Of a DNA stretch of 64,000 bases, positions 46,301-57,183 are shown one piece after another. A program made the translations under genes and the position numbers. The stretch comes from Sporomusa termitida (GTDB lineage Bacteria; Bacillota; Negativicutes; Sporomusales; Sporomusaceae). Positions within the stretch are counted from its first letter, which is position 1, and each line of letters starts with the position of its first letter. The notes under the pieces are model-generated. The model saw nothing but the letters and a program-made list of their open reading frames with translations, was not told the DNA's origin and searched no databases. The stretch is from positions 2,294,001 to 2,358,000 of the forward strand of contig NZ_CP036259.1 of NCBI RefSeq assembly GCF_007641255.1. The letters run 5' to 3'.

Positions 46301-48796
46301 TTATAATACGCCGCGAAAAAAGTGCCCCCGCGTAATATGCCCATGCTCAACACCGCTCACTTTATCCTGCAGCAGCAGTGGATGATTTTCTCCCTGGTCA
46401 AGGAGCTCACGGTACATTCGGGTTATATGTTCTATTTCCCTGACCGTATTATACTTGGCCTCAAACCGCAGCCGGCTTAAACCGGTTCGCATAAGCCGCG
46501 GCACATGGGGCAACATGGATAATTCCTTGGCATTAAGAACATGCATGCGGCAAAACTGGTCAGTAGTAATGGGAAACAACTCATTCATTCTGTCCTTTAG
46601 CCAGTATTGCCCCCGCAAACAAGCCTGCTTACATTGCCCGGCCGTATCGCCCAAAAAACTGCCAGGCAGGCAATATTCAGAAATCATCAGCGTTACATAC
46701 CCATGCACCAGGCATTCGGTTGGGGCCAGCTTCCTGGCGGTAATTGCTTCCACCTGCGCAAAACTGAGTTCCGGTGAAAGTGTCAGGCTCGCTAAGCCCC
46801 GAGCGCTTAAATATCCTGCCGTAACACTGTTATATATATTCAACGGGTAATCGCCGTGCAACGGCGCATCCACAAGCTCCCGGAGCAGCTGGAGGGTACC
46901 GATATTACCGGCACTGACTGCATACGGCTTAAGCCGGTTAAACAAAACGGCACTGGCCTTCAGTTCGGCCAGTTGATTTTGATGTACTAAGCGCGGCGTA
47001 TTAAAAATAATCTTACGGTTATGCCGGCGGGCATAATCTGCCGCATTATGATAATCTTCAGCAGATAATGCGTGTTTTCCCAAACATTCGCCGCCAAACA
47101 TAACAATATCCGCGCCGTTATCAACCGCAGCCTGTAGCTTGTCCACGGCATCGACATTAACCACCAGTTCAGGTTTGTTAGCCCGTCCGGTTGTTTGCAG
47201 CGGCGGCAGCAGGGCGGCAATCGAGCTGCCGTTAGGAAGCGCAGGCCTGGCAAACCTGGCCAGGCCTGCCGCTTCCAGCTGTTCTATCGCCCGCCGCCTG
47301 GCGTCATTCATCTCACTGAGGGGGACCATTACTTCACCCTGCAGCTGGCACTCCAGCTGATTCAGACGAAAAACAGTGGTGCCCAGCCGCTCCATCTGTT
47401 TAGCCACGCTCGCCGGTGTGAGCGGTCTTTTCCGGGCTTTTTCGGCAATGAAAACCGTTGCCGCCCGGCCGCTGAAGCCGTCGGCGTCCCGCACCGTTAT
47501 AACCATTGGCTTGCCTTCTTCAGCCGCTACAACAATATCCACCGGAATACGCCGCACAGCCTCCGCCCGGCTAAAATACGTCCTGGCCCGTTCCATCAGT
47601 TTGGCATCAAATACCTTAAATACCCGGTCATTGTCACGAACAGGCGAACTTACCGGAATCGACACCGCCGTATTGGCCGGAGCCTCAGTCACCGCAGCAC
47701 CATTGACCGTCATCGTCTGCACCGTAACATTGACCCGCCCGCCGACTTTAACCCAAAACTCAATAATATCGCCAACGGCGAGCGGCTCATCCAGTTTGAT
47801 AACAGTAATTTTGCCGGCCGCCTGATAGCTAAGCACCCGGCCGACCCGGACACCGCGGTTGTTGGGACGCCGGTCACTCATCATATTCCGGCCGTTTTTG
47901 CCATAGAGATGAGCGGTGGTAAAATCCCGGTTAAAGATCTGGGCTAAATCCTTGCGGTCTTGCGTGCTGACAACATAGTTATTCCTGTCTGCCAGATAGC
48001 TGTCAAGCGCCCGGCGGTAAGCGTCGACCACTACGGCAACATATTCAGGACGCTTCATCCGTCCCTCGATTTTAAAAGAAGTCACCCCGGCCTGCATGAG
48101 ATCAGGAAGTACTTCGATGGTATTGAAATCCTTCGGACTCAGTAGATACTCCCCGGCACCGGCCGCCTGTAAAAGATCGTTGCCGTCGGCGCCGACAAGG
48201 GTATAAGGCAGCCGGCAAGGCTGGGCACAGCGGCCACGGTTGCCGCTGCGGCCGCCAATCATGCTGCTCATCAGGCATTGTCCTGAATAGGAGATACACA
48301 GGGCTCCATGGATAAAAGTCTCGATCGCCACAGAGGAATTTTTACATATGTACTCAATATCTGTCAGGGTCAGCTCCCTGGCTAATACCACTCTGGTAAA
48401 CCCCATGGCGGCTAAGAATTGAACCCCTGCTAAATTATGAACCGTCATCTGCGTACTGGCATGCAGGGGCAAAGCCGGTACGATATCTCTGGCGATGACA
48501 GCCACGCCCAAATCCTGGACGATAATCGCATCTACGCCAAGCTGATATAAATGCCGCAAATAATCAGCCAAAGCCGGTAATTCACTGTCATCAGTCAGGG
48601 TATTGACCGTAATATACACCATAACGCCACGCATATGCGCAAACCGTACGGCTGCCGCCAATTCTTCATCCGTAAAATTAGGGGCATAGTGTCTGGCGCC
48701 AAACATTTTACCGCCCAGGTAAACGGCATCGGCGCCGCTTTCCACGGCCGCCGCCAGGGCTTCTTTAGAACCTACAGGCGCAAGTAATTCAATCAC
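46301..48796 (-). CDS. Large U32-family peptidase/hydroxylation protein
   Basis: 831 aa. The N-terminal U32 module has the signature ETFIHGALCISYSGQCLMS, then a Cys-rich block SGNRGRCAQPCRLPY. A DUF3656-type middle region follows, and a second U32-like segment with ECLVHGYVTLMISEYC and CKQACLRGQYWL. Such proteins belong to the family of YrrN/YrrO/YegQ, which act in tRNA U34 hydroxylation. The double-length form is commonly annotated as DUF3656. GTG 48796 is used (AGGA 8 nt upstream); ATG 48805 almost touches that site. Confidence 0.9.
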   Translation of the reverse strand: MIELLAPVGSKEALAAAVESGADAVYLGGKMFGARHYAPNFTDEELAAAVRFAHMRGVMVYITVNTLTDDSELPALADYLRHLYQLGVDAIIVQDLGVAVIARDIVPALPLHASTQMTVHNLAGVQFLAAMGFTRVVLARELTLTDIEYICKNSSVAIETFIHGALCISYSGQCLMSSMIGGRSGNRGRCAQPCRLPYTLVGADGNDLLQAAGAGEYLLSPKDFNTIEVLPDLMQAGVTSFKIEGRMKRPEYVAVVVDAYRRALDSYLADRNNYVVSTQDRKDLAQIFNRDFTTAHLYGKNGRNMMSDRRPNNRGVRVGRVLSYQAAGKITVIKLDEPLAVGDIIEFWVKVGGRVNVTVQTMTVNGAAVTEAPANTAVSIPVSSPVRDNDRVFKVFDAKLMERARTYFSRAEAVRRIPVDIVVAAEEGKPMVITVRDADGFSGRAATVFIAEKARKRPLTPASVAKQMERLGTTVFRLNQLECQLQGEVMVPLSEMNDARRRAIEQLEAAGLARFARPALPNGSSIAALLPPLQTTGRANKPELVVNVDAVDKLQAAVDNGADIVMFGGECLGKHALSAEDYHNAADYARRHNRKIIFNTPRLVHQNQLAELKASAVLFNRLKPYAVSAGNIGTLQLLRELVDAPLHGDYPLNIYNSVTAGYLSARGLASLTLSPELSFAQVEAITARKLAPTECLVHGYVTLMISEYCLPGSFLGDTAGQCKQACLRGQYWLKDRMNELFPITTDQFCRMHVLNAKELSMLPHVPRLMRTGLSRLRFEAKYNTVREIEHITRMYRELLDQGENHPLLLQDKVSGVEHGHITRGHFFRGVL

Positions 48797-49706
48797 ATGG
48801 ATCATCCTTTCCTAAAACCGCTGCTATGGCCGGGGCAATACCGGTTAAATCAGTGATTGCGCCCACTGCTGCCTGCGCCTGACAGCCCAGGGCAATAAGC
48901 GGAACCTTATTTAACGTATGGGTTTTTATACTCATATCCTCAAAATTGCCATGGTCACTTGTTATTATGAGCAGCGTAGCAGCCGGCAGCTGTTCATAAA
49001 CGGCGCCAATAAAAGCATCCAGCAGTGCCAGAATGGCGGCCGCAGCCTGCCAGTCCTGCTTATGGCCAGCCCTGTCAGTCTGAAAATATTCAAAAATAGT
49101 GAAGGAATATTTCCTGGAAATATTAACCAGATTTCCGGCGGCCTGGCTGGGACTCAACACTGGCAAACCATGTACTCCCCACTCGGGAAGAGCGGCATTG
49201 GTAATATCCTGGTACACGGCTTCATTGCTATGCATTTCCGGCAAAGACCTAAGCCGCATGCCGGTACTCAGAGCCGCCAGGGTGATCGCCGAATGGCGGC
49301 GCTTGCGGTTAGCCACCAGTTCAAAATAATTCGGTGTATACATATTGGCAGAGGTTGCCGGCAAGCCGGCTTGGGCAAGCCGGCGCATAATGTTGTTTTC
49401 AGTAATAATACCGGCAAGCTGAGGCCCCGGGAAAGCCTGTAGATGCCGCCCCATGGCCCTGGCCGTATTCAGACCGGTAAGAATAGCGGCCTGCCCGGTT
49501 GCGCTTTGCGGTAATCCGGGTACCCCCAGCGTAGCATCAAGAGGCACAATACAACGCTCCGGAGCTAATGTGAATGCCATTTCTGCAGTCAGTGGCCGGC
49601 CAAACAATTTCTCCATAGTAGGCAGCCCAAAGCGGACAATTGGATTAATCCCGGGATTAGTGCTGCCTAAACCAAACCCGTCAATAAATAATAATACTAC
49701 CCGCAT
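48789..49706 (-). CDS. Alkaline-phosphatase-superfamily metalloenzyme
   Basis: 305 aa. The metal ligands appear as VLLFIDGFGLGS near the N-terminus and TSDHGNFEDMSIKTHT near the C-terminus. Other landmarks are SATGQAAILTGLN (the central Thr/Ser nucleophile region) and FQTDRAGHKQD. This is the pattern of the PF01676 metalloenzyme group (phosphopentomutase/phosphoglycerate mutase relatives). It is shorter than true iPGM or phosphopentomutase; substrate unknown. The stop overlaps the U32 start. Confidence 0.85.
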   Translation of the reverse strand: MRVVLLFIDGFGLGSTNPGINPIVRFGLPTMEKLFGRPLTAEMAFTLAPERCIVPLDATLGVPGLPQSATGQAAILTGLNTARAMGRHLQAFPGPQLAGIITENNIMRRLAQAGLPATSANMYTPNYFELVANRKRRHSAITLAALSTGMRLRSLPEMHSNEAVYQDITNAALPEWGVHGLPVLSPSQAAGNLVNISRKYSFTIFEYFQTDRAGHKQDWQAAAAILALLDAFIGAVYEQLPAATLLIITSDHGNFEDMSIKTHTLNKVPLIALGCQAQAAVGAITDLTGIAPAIAAVLGKDDPCD

Positions 49707-49762
49707 CGCCAGTTAACCTTTCTCTCAGGATAAGAAAGAAGAAGGGGCATCCCTTCCTCTCT

Positions 49763-50434
49763 TTAATGCTGCTCGTTTTCCTGACTGGCCGGTTTTTCCC
49801 GGCTGCCGGCTTTTTGCTTTTCCTGTTCCCGCAAATGGGCGGCAAGATATTGAACATCATCCATAAAAGCCTCAAACTTGGTCAATTTTTCACCGGCCAG
49901 GCTGAGTGGATTGTTGTACAAATTTCTAATATAGTCTTCAAATTCTTTTTTGGTGAGGGGATCATTTTCCGGTGTGCGCAGCATGGTAAACTCCCCGCAG
50001 CTTTCCAGGCGAGCCACTTCAATCGTGCCTAAATCAGATAAATCCAGGCCTTTTTTATGCAGCTCCTGCCGCAGATCATCGTAGTTAAAATGGATTTTGG
50101 TAAAATTCTCTTCGATCAGGCGCCCATCCTTGACCAGCGTTACCGGTGTACCCTCAAACCATTTGCGCAAAGTGTTGTTCTTCAAGGCCAAATAGCCTAA
50201 AACCTGTTGTAGCAGCAGTAATGCCACCAGCGCCTCAACCCCGGCAAATAAAGTGGGATTTTGATCCATTGTCCCCGCCACAATCACGTCGCCAATACCA
50301 ACCATGATAACAAAATCAAATGGTGATAACTGGCCAACCGTGCGGTTGCCCATCATTCTTACTACAATCAGGGCCAGCGCACAGAGGATCATTAAGCGAA
50401 AAGCGACCTGCCCAATTGAACCGCTATCAAACAC
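49763..50434 (-). CDS. DUF421 (YetF/YcaP) membrane protein
   Basis: 223 aa. Three N-terminal helices (about residues 8-90) include the hallmark RMMGNRTVGQLSPFDFVIMVGIGDVIV. The soluble alpha/beta domain has PVTLVKDGRLIEENF and LRQELHKKGL. A Lys/Glu/Gln-rich tail follows. Function unknown; related to spore-germination or membrane-associated YetF proteins in Bacillus. GTG 50434 is preceded by AAAAGGAG. Downstream is a weak hairpin near 49735-49760 that may be a terminator. Confidence 0.9.
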   Translation of the reverse strand: MFDSGSIGQVAFRLMILCALALIVVRMMGNRTVGQLSPFDFVIMVGIGDVIVAGTMDQNPTLFAGVEALVALLLLQQVLGYLALKNNTLRKWFEGTPVTLVKDGRLIEENFTKIHFNYDDLRQELHKKGLDLSDLGTIEVARLESCGEFTMLRTPENDPLTKKEFEDYIRNLYNNPLSLAGEKLTKFEAFMDDVQYLAAHLREQEKQKAGSREKPASQENEQH

Positions 50435-50509
50435 GGTACCACTCCTTTTCTGTCAGTATTATTAACATGACATCCAAGTGTTATACCGCATTCGGTATAC
50501 AAAAGCCGG

Positions 50510-50764
50510 CTATTTGTCCTCTTTAATCAGTTCAAGGAGCTCCAGATAGTCCTGCTCCAGCCGCAAAAACTCATCAGCAATATTTAATGCGGTCAAAACA
50601 GCTATTTTGGCCGGCGACAGCCTGAGATTCACTTTTGCCGTTTTTTTCATGCGTTCATCCAGCATAACTGCTAAGCGCCTGATTCGTGCTTCTTCTAAAT
50701 TACCTTTTAGAGCATAGCTTTCGCCGTATATCTCGACGGTAACTTTATTTTTAATTTCTGACAT
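50510..50764 (-). CDS. zapA: Cell division protein ZapA
   Basis: 84 aa. ZapA stabilises FtsZ filaments. The protein starts NKVTVEIYGESYALKG, followed by a helix with VMLDERMKKTA, and ends in the coiled-coil ALNIADEFLRLEQDYLELL. It sits downstream of pheT-permease, where B. subtilis has zapA beyond pheT/rnhC. The 75-nt gap to DUF421 lets both be in one transcript. Confidence 0.93.
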   Translation of the reverse strand: MSEIKNKVTVEIYGESYALKGNLEEARIRRLAVMLDERMKKTAKVNLRLSPAKIAVLTALNIADEFLRLEQDYLELLELIKEDK

Positions 50765-50831
50765 ACTCCACCTGAAATAATAATATTTATTGAGACTATA
50801 CTTCTAGCATCTAAAAACTAATTCCTGCTAG

Positions 50832-50860
50832 AAAAAATAAAAAGGCGGGATAACCCGCCC
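50832..50860 (-). terminator. Terminator of the amino-acid permease
   Basis: Minus strand: GGCGGG-TTAT-CCCGCC followed by TTTTTATTTTTT, about 15 nt after the stop at 50875. Confidence 0.88.
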
Positions 50861-50874
50861 GGGGTAACCGGCAA

Positions 50875-52272
50875 TTATTCTTTACCGGCCACTTCCGCCT
50901 TATTTAAAACACTATGATGATAACTGTAAACGAAATAGACAACAAAACCAATCGCTGACCAAATCCCAAACCGTATCCAGGTTTCTGCCGGTAAATTGGC
51001 CATTAAGTACCCGCAGGACAGTACTGCCAACGGGGCAATAACCTTTACGGCCGGACATTTAAAAGAGCGGGGAATATCAGGTCTGGTATAACGAAGCACC
51101 AGTACACCAATCGCGGCCACAACAAAGGCAAACAAGGTACCGATATTGGTGAGTTCGGCAATAATACCGATAGGGGTAAAGCCGGCGATGAGGGCCACGG
51201 CAATACCGGCAGCCATTGTAATAATATGAGGTGTACCATAGCGGGGATGTACTTTACAGATGCGGGCAGGAATCAGACCGTCCCGGGACATGGCAAAAAA
51301 TATCCGTGTTTGTCCATACATCAAAACCAGCAACACAGTCGTTATACCGGCTATTGCCCCGGTCCCCACCAGTGCGGAGCCAAAATTATACCCAATGGCC
51401 CGAAGGGCATAAGCGACAGGTTCGGCATTATTTAACTGCTGATAAGGTACCACACCGGTCAGAACACCGGCCACAACAATATAGAGGATTGTGCATATCA
51501 CCAGCGAGCCAATAATACCTGCCGGCAAATCCCGTTTGGGATTCCGGCATTCTTCAGCAGCAGTGGCTACCGCATCAAAACCGATATAAGCAAAAAAGAT
51601 AATTGCCGCCCCGGCGGCTACCCCGGAAAATCCATAAGGCATCAGCGGCGACCAGTTAGCAGGGTTTACCTTGGGACCGGCCAGGGCCAGAAAAATAAAC
51701 ACAGCGGCCAGCTTTATCACTACCAGGACTTTATTCAGCGTAACACTCTCCTTAGTACCACGCACCAGTAACACACTTAACAGCAGGGCAATCAGCATCG
51801 CCGGCAGATTGACGAGTCCGCCGTCGGCCGGTACGGCCGTAAATGCTTTAGGTAATTCAATACCACCGGACTTCAGCAGGCCTACCATATAACCGGACCA
51901 GCCGGCGGCTACAGCGCTTGAACCTACAGAATATTCCAAAATTAAATTCCAGCCAACAATCCAGGCAACGATTTCACCCAAGGCAGCATAGCTGTAAGTG
52001 TAGGCACTGCCGGCAATCGGCACCATAGCCGCAAGTTCGGCATACGCCAAAGCGGCAAACGCACAGGCTAAACCAGAAATAACAAAAGACAGCATAATGC
52101 CCGGTCCGGCGTAATTAGCCGCAGCTACACCGGTTAAAACAAAAATACCGGTGCCGATAATACAGCCAATACCCAAAAGAATCAGATCGGTGGCACCAAG
52201 ACTCTTTTTTAACCCCTGCTGTTCTGCCCCTTCCTTAAGCTTATCAATACATTTTGTACGAAAAAAATTCAT
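50875..52272 (-). CDS. APC-family amino acid permease
   Basis: 465 aa with about 12 helices. The first helix carries GIGCIIGTGIFVLTG, and later FFAYIGFDAVATAAEECRNPKRDLP; both are typical of the cationic/branched amino-acid permease (YfnA/CAT-like) group. Substrate cannot be told. Monocistronic between zapA and pheST, each with its own terminator. ATG 52272 has AAAGAGGTG. Its presence separates pheST from zapA, which are close in Bacillus. Confidence 0.92.
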   Translation of the reverse strand: MNFFRTKCIDKLKEGAEQQGLKKSLGATDLILLGIGCIIGTGIFVLTGVAAANYAGPGIMLSFVISGLACAFAALAYAELAAMVPIAGSAYTYSYAALGEIVAWIVGWNLILEYSVGSSAVAAGWSGYMVGLLKSGGIELPKAFTAVPADGGLVNLPAMLIALLLSVLLVRGTKESVTLNKVLVVIKLAAVFIFLALAGPKVNPANWSPLMPYGFSGVAAGAAIIFFAYIGFDAVATAAEECRNPKRDLPAGIIGSLVICTILYIVVAGVLTGVVPYQQLNNAEPVAYALRAIGYNFGSALVGTGAIAGITTVLLVLMYGQTRIFFAMSRDGLIPARICKVHPRYGTPHIITMAAGIAVALIAGFTPIGIIAELTNIGTLFAFVVAAIGVLVLRYTRPDIPRSFKCPAVKVIAPLAVLSCGYLMANLPAETWIRFGIWSAIGFVVYFVYSYHHSVLNKAEVAGKE

Positions 52273-52301
52273 AGATTCACCTCTTTGCTATTTTTCCTCC
52301 T

Positions 52302-52341
52302 AAAAAAAACCAGATCTGTCTCTTAGAGACAGATCTGGTTT
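52302..52341 (-). terminator. Intrinsic terminator of pheST
   Basis: Minus strand: AACCAGATCTGTCTC-TAA-GAGACAGATCTGGTT followed by T8; 120 nt after the pheT stop. The intervening 120 nt show nothing else. Confidence 0.92.
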
Positions 52342-52461
52342 CCAGTAAATATCCAGTCAACACAGACATTTACCTATTATGTCCATCCCGGTTAACAGTT
52401 TAGCATAAACGGGAGGCGAGGTAAAGGTTTTTTTGTTTTTATCAAAGAGACATTTTCCGGT

Positions 52462-54891
52462 CTAATCCCGGAGTCTTGCCCCCAATGTCTTTTCCAAATA
52501 TACAATGGTATTTTTATAATACTCATCGATTTCAGCATCGGTCAGTGTCCTGTCATGAGCCCGGAAAGTCAGCGAAAAGGCCAGGCTGCGCGAGCCTGCT
52601 GTCACTTGCTGTCCGGTATATACATCAAACAGCTGCACAGCACTTAACAAGGGCCCGGCAGTGTCCAGAATAGCCTGGGTTACGGCCTCAGCCGGGATTT
52701 TCTCAGGCAGCACAAGGGCCAGATCGCGGATAATTGCCGGGAATTTGGGCAAAGCCTGATAACCGGGGGTAGTGGCCGTATGTTTAATAAGAGCCGCCAC
52801 GTACAATTCAAACAGATACACCTTCCGGTTAATTTCATACGCGTTAAGAACTTCCGGATGGACTTCACCCACATACCCCAGCACATCGCCGTCTTTTTTT
52901 ATCATGGCTGTTTTGCCGGGATGCAGGGAAGGGGTTACGGCCGCTTCCACACTATACCCGTCAATTTTCAAGCCCGCAAGCACAGCCTCGACACTGCCTT
53001 TGGCATCATAAAAATCGACCATATCCCGTGGCTGATTCCAGGCGCTGGCATGACGTTTGCCGATCATGGCCCCGCATAACATAAGCGGTTCCTGCGGCAG
53101 CTCTCTGAGTGGCAGTGCTGCCGGCAGATATACGGCGCCAATCTCATAGATCCTACAATCTTCATTTTTCCGGGCAAGATTACGCACGATTGTATCCATC
53201 ACACCGCCCAGCAGGGTGGTACGCAAAATAGGAAAATCGTCAGTAATGGGATTAAGGACCTCTATGGCTGCGCGCAGCGGACTGTCGGCCGGAATATTAA
53301 GCTTATCAAAAACCCCGGGATGAGTAAAACTAAGCGAAATAATCTCGGCAAAGCCGCTGCCGGTCAGGATGTCTTTCATCTTATCGACAATGCTCTGGGA
53401 ATGGCTCTGCTTCCCTTGGACCATACTGCCGGCTGGGGTGGTGGAAGGTACATTGTTATAACCATAGATCCGGACAATTTCTTCGCAAAGATCGGCCGGC
53501 AGTGTAACATCGCTGCGCCAGGTAGGTACTGTTACGGTAATCTTTTCTTCACCGGCATCAGGACTGAAGCCTAACCGGCGTAGTATAGCTTTCATCGTGC
53601 TGCCGGGAATGTCCGTACCCAAATACTTATTAATTTGTGCCGGCGTAAAAACAATCTGTTTCGGCAGCTGCATGTCAGGGTAAACATCAACAATGCCCGG
53701 ACATACCTTGCAGGCCCCCATATCTTCGAGTAATTTGGCGGCCCGGTCCAGCGCTTTGATAATATTAGCGGTATCCACACCCCGCTCAAACCGGCCTGAC
53801 GCCTCGGAGCGGAGCCCAAGGGCGCGTGAGGTCCTGCGAATACTGACGCCTTTAAAAGCAGCGGCTTCCAATAATATGTTTTGTGTAGTTGCCGTTACCT
53901 CAGTAGCCAGTCCGCCCATAACCCCGGCAATACCTACCGCCTGAACGGCATCGGCAATTACCAGCATATCCGGTGCGAGTTCCCGTTTAACACCGTCTAA
54001 AGTAGTCAGTTTTTCACCCGGATTGGCTTGCCGGACAACCAAGCTGTGACGGGCCAGCAGGTTATAGTCATAAGCATGCATGGGCTGGCCTAATTCCAGC
54101 ATAACAAAGTTGGTTACATCGACAACATTATTAATTGGGCGCATCCCGGCGGCCTGGATACGATGCTGCAGCCAGGACGGCGAAGGACCCACCTTAATGT
54201 TTGTCAAAACCCGGGCCGCAAACCTTGGGCAAAGGCCGGAGTCGTCGATCCGGATATTTGTTAAACTGTTAGCCTTCTCTGTTCCTGCTTCTTTTAAGTT
54301 AAGCATCGGTTTCTTTAAAGAGGCCCCGGTTAATACTGCAATCTCACGGGCGATGCCGATGACGCTGAAACAGTCAGCCCGGTTGGCTGTGATTTCGAAT
54401 TCCAGGACGACATCATCAAGCCCCAGGGCCGCGCGGATATCCATACCAACAGCAGTATCGGCCGGCAGGATATAAATCCCTTTCCGGGCCTCCGGTGATA
54501 CCAGTTTGCTATCAATATTGAGTTCTTCCGTTGAGCATAACATCCCGTTAGACAGGATGCCCCGCAAGGTCGTGGGCTGAATGTTCATCCCGTTAGGCAG
54601 CAGGGCACCAACGGTGGCTACAGGCACAATCGCTCCCGGCCGGACATTGGTTGCCCCGGTAACAATAGTAAGCACCTCTGTGCCGATATCAATCTTGCAC
54701 ACCGACAGTTTATCCGCATCCGGATGGGGGCTAAGCTCCATTACCTTACCGGTAACCACACCGGTAATATTCTGCCCCAGGGGTTCCACCGCCGCCACCG
54801 AAATTCCGGCCATTGTCAGCATATCGGCAAGTTTTTCCGGGGTTTCATTTATTTCAACATAATCTTGCAGCCATTTAAATGACGCTCTCAT
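52462..54891 (-). CDS. pheT: Phenylalanyl-tRNA synthetase beta subunit
   Basis: 809 aa, full-length bacterial PheT. N-terminal EMAP/tRBD-like domain (PHPDADKLSVCKIDIG), B3/B4 editing domain (FEITANRADCFSVIGIARE), B5 (from KQIVFTPAQINKYLG), and a catalytic-like region followed by the FDX-ACB C-terminal domain. ATG 54891 has AAAGGGGG. It follows pheS by 20 nt, and both are under the T-box. Confidence 0.98.
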   Translation of the reverse strand: MRASFKWLQDYVEINETPEKLADMLTMAGISVAAVEPLGQNITGVVTGKVMELSPHPDADKLSVCKIDIGTEVLTIVTGATNVRPGAIVPVATVGALLPNGMNIQPTTLRGILSNGMLCSTEELNIDSKLVSPEARKGIYILPADTAVGMDIRAALGLDDVVLEFEITANRADCFSVIGIAREIAVLTGASLKKPMLNLKEAGTEKANSLTNIRIDDSGLCPRFAARVLTNIKVGPSPSWLQHRIQAAGMRPINNVVDVTNFVMLELGQPMHAYDYNLLARHSLVVRQANPGEKLTTLDGVKRELAPDMLVIADAVQAVGIAGVMGGLATEVTATTQNILLEAAAFKGVSIRRTSRALGLRSEASGRFERGVDTANIIKALDRAAKLLEDMGACKVCPGIVDVYPDMQLPKQIVFTPAQINKYLGTDIPGSTMKAILRRLGFSPDAGEEKITVTVPTWRSDVTLPADLCEEIVRIYGYNNVPSTTPAGSMVQGKQSHSQSIVDKMKDILTGSGFAEIISLSFTHPGVFDKLNIPADSPLRAAIEVLNPITDDFPILRTTLLGGVMDTIVRNLARKNEDCRIYEIGAVYLPAALPLRELPQEPLMLCGAMIGKRHASAWNQPRDMVDFYDAKGSVEAVLAGLKIDGYSVEAAVTPSLHPGKTAMIKKDGDVLGYVGEVHPEVLNAYEINRKVYLFELYVAALIKHTATTPGYQALPKFPAIIRDLALVLPEKIPAEAVTQAILDTAGPLLSAVQLFDVYTGQQVTAGSRSLAFSLTFRAHDRTLTDAEIDEYYKNTIVYLEKTLGARLRD

Positions 54892-54911
54892 AACTTTCCC
54901 CCTTTATCGTT

Positions 54912-55943
<1,032 letters not shown>

Positions 55944-55950
55944 CTAAGGA

Positions 55951-56341
55951 ATAAAATAAAAAGACTCTCTCCCACAAGGGGCGAAAGTCTTGATTTCGCG
56001 GTACCACCCTAATTATACTCAGTTTCCTGTAACGCGGAAAACACGCCCTGACCTACACAGCATACCCTTCAGCCGGGATACTCAGAAGTGAACTTTCTGC
56101 CAGCTGTTTCGGCGCTGCTCTCAATCTTTGGCAGCATCCTCCCTGTGGAAACGCGACTAACATACTCTCTTCCTCATCGCATAACAATAAAAGCAACTAT
56201 TCAGTTAATGCATCATAAGCCGTTTATACCACAGATACGCAGCAATGGAACCGGTAGCTTCGAACATTCTCCAGAAGAATTCGGCGGTCATCATCGTCGG
56301 ACCCTACCTCTCTGCCTGTAATGGCAATTTCCGTCATTGCT
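55951..56341 (-). promoter_or_regulatory. T-box riboswitch leader of pheST
   Basis: T-box AGGGTGGTACCGCG at 55997-56010 (minus). The terminator AGACTTTCGCCCC/GGAGAGAGTCT is followed by TTTTTATTTT (55951-55991). In Stem I, AAGTTCACTTC holds the specifier TTC, a Phe codon. The first 130 nt of the transcript (about 56205-56341) precede Stem I and are not explained by the T-box. Confidence 0.93.
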
Positions 56342-56347
56342 AAAGGT

Positions 56348-56376
56348 ATTATATCACAGCAGCCGGCAAATTACAA
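56348..56376 (-). promoter_or_regulatory. SigA-type promoter of pheST
   Basis: Minus strand: TTGTAA (56371-56376), 17 nt, TATAAT (56348-56353). The -35 overlaps the stop of the upstream rRNA methyltransferase gene. Confidence 0.85.
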
Positions 56377-57183
56377 GGTTGCCCGCTGCCTTACGGCTTC
56401 GTACAATATGACACCGGCGGCTACCGCCACATTCAGCGATTCGGCATCACCGACAAGGGGTATGGTAAGACAACCATCGGCTTTGTCAAGAAGTTCTCGG
56501 CCAACCCCCTGGCCTTCATTGCCCAAAACGACAGCTACAGGCCGCTTTAAGTCGGCGTGGTAATAAATATCAGCATTCTGCAGCGAGGTAGCCAGAATAC
56601 TGACATTAGCCGCTGTCAGCGCGGTAATGAGCTCGCCCGGGGCTACGCCCTCCCATACCGGCAGGTGAAACAGGGACCCCATGGTAGCCCTCACGGTTTT
56701 GCCTGCATAGATATCCGCCGCTCCCTTGACTACAATCACCCCTGTACAACCGGCGGCATCGGCGGTGCGAATAATAGCACCGGCATTGCCGGGGTCCTGA
56801 ATACCATCCAAAACAACAATCAGCGGTACCTGACCGGCCGGCGCTAGCATTTGCGCCAGCGTAGCCTGCCGTTTTTTCAACACGGCCATAATGCCCTGCG
56901 GCTGCTCGGTATCAGATAATTTATTGTAGATTGCTTCAGGCACGGCCACCAGCCGGCACCGGGCGGCCGCAAGCCTGTCAAGCACGCGTCTTGTCCGTTC
57001 GCGGGCCGCGGCTGTTTCCGTATAAATACAAATATGAACAGGCCAGGCAGAGGCAGCACATTCCTCGACAATACGAACCCCCTCCGCAATAAACAGGCCC
57101 AGCTCATCGCGGTATTTTTTTTGTTTCAGGGAGGCAACTTCTTTAATTAACTTATTGGCCGGACTGCAAATGACTGCGCTCAT
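56371..57183 (-). CDS. TrmH/SpoU-family RNA 2'-O-methyltransferase
   Basis: 270 aa, with an N-terminal substrate-binding part (SLKQKKYRDELGLFIAEGVRIV) and a SPOUT domain. Motif 1 is LDGIQDPGNAGAIIRTADAAG, motif 2 VLGNEGQGV, motif 3 IPLVGDAESLNVAVAAGVILYE. These bind SAM in a trefoil knot. Equivalent to B. subtilis YsgA beside pheS, so 23S rRNA is the likely target (RlmB-like), though not proven. Overlaps ktrA by 4 nt (ATGA). Confidence 0.92.
   Translation of the reverse strand: MSAVICSPANKLIKEVASLKQKKYRDELGLFIAEGVRIVEECAASAWPVHICIYTETAAARERTRRVLDRLAAARCRLVAVPEAIYNKLSDTEQPQGIMAVLKKRQATLAQMLAPAGQVPLIVVLDGIQDPGNAGAIIRTADAAGCTGVIVVKGAADIYAGKTVRATMGSLFHLPVWEGVAPGELITALTAANVSILATSLQNADIYYHADLKRPVAVVLGNEGQGVGRELLDKADGCLTIPLVGDAESLNVAVAAGVILYEAVRQRATL

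Noticed and set aside
47195-47947. Plus-strand ORF of 250 codons
   Set aside because: Antisense to the U32 protein, whose motifs are clear; amino-acid composition is atypical.
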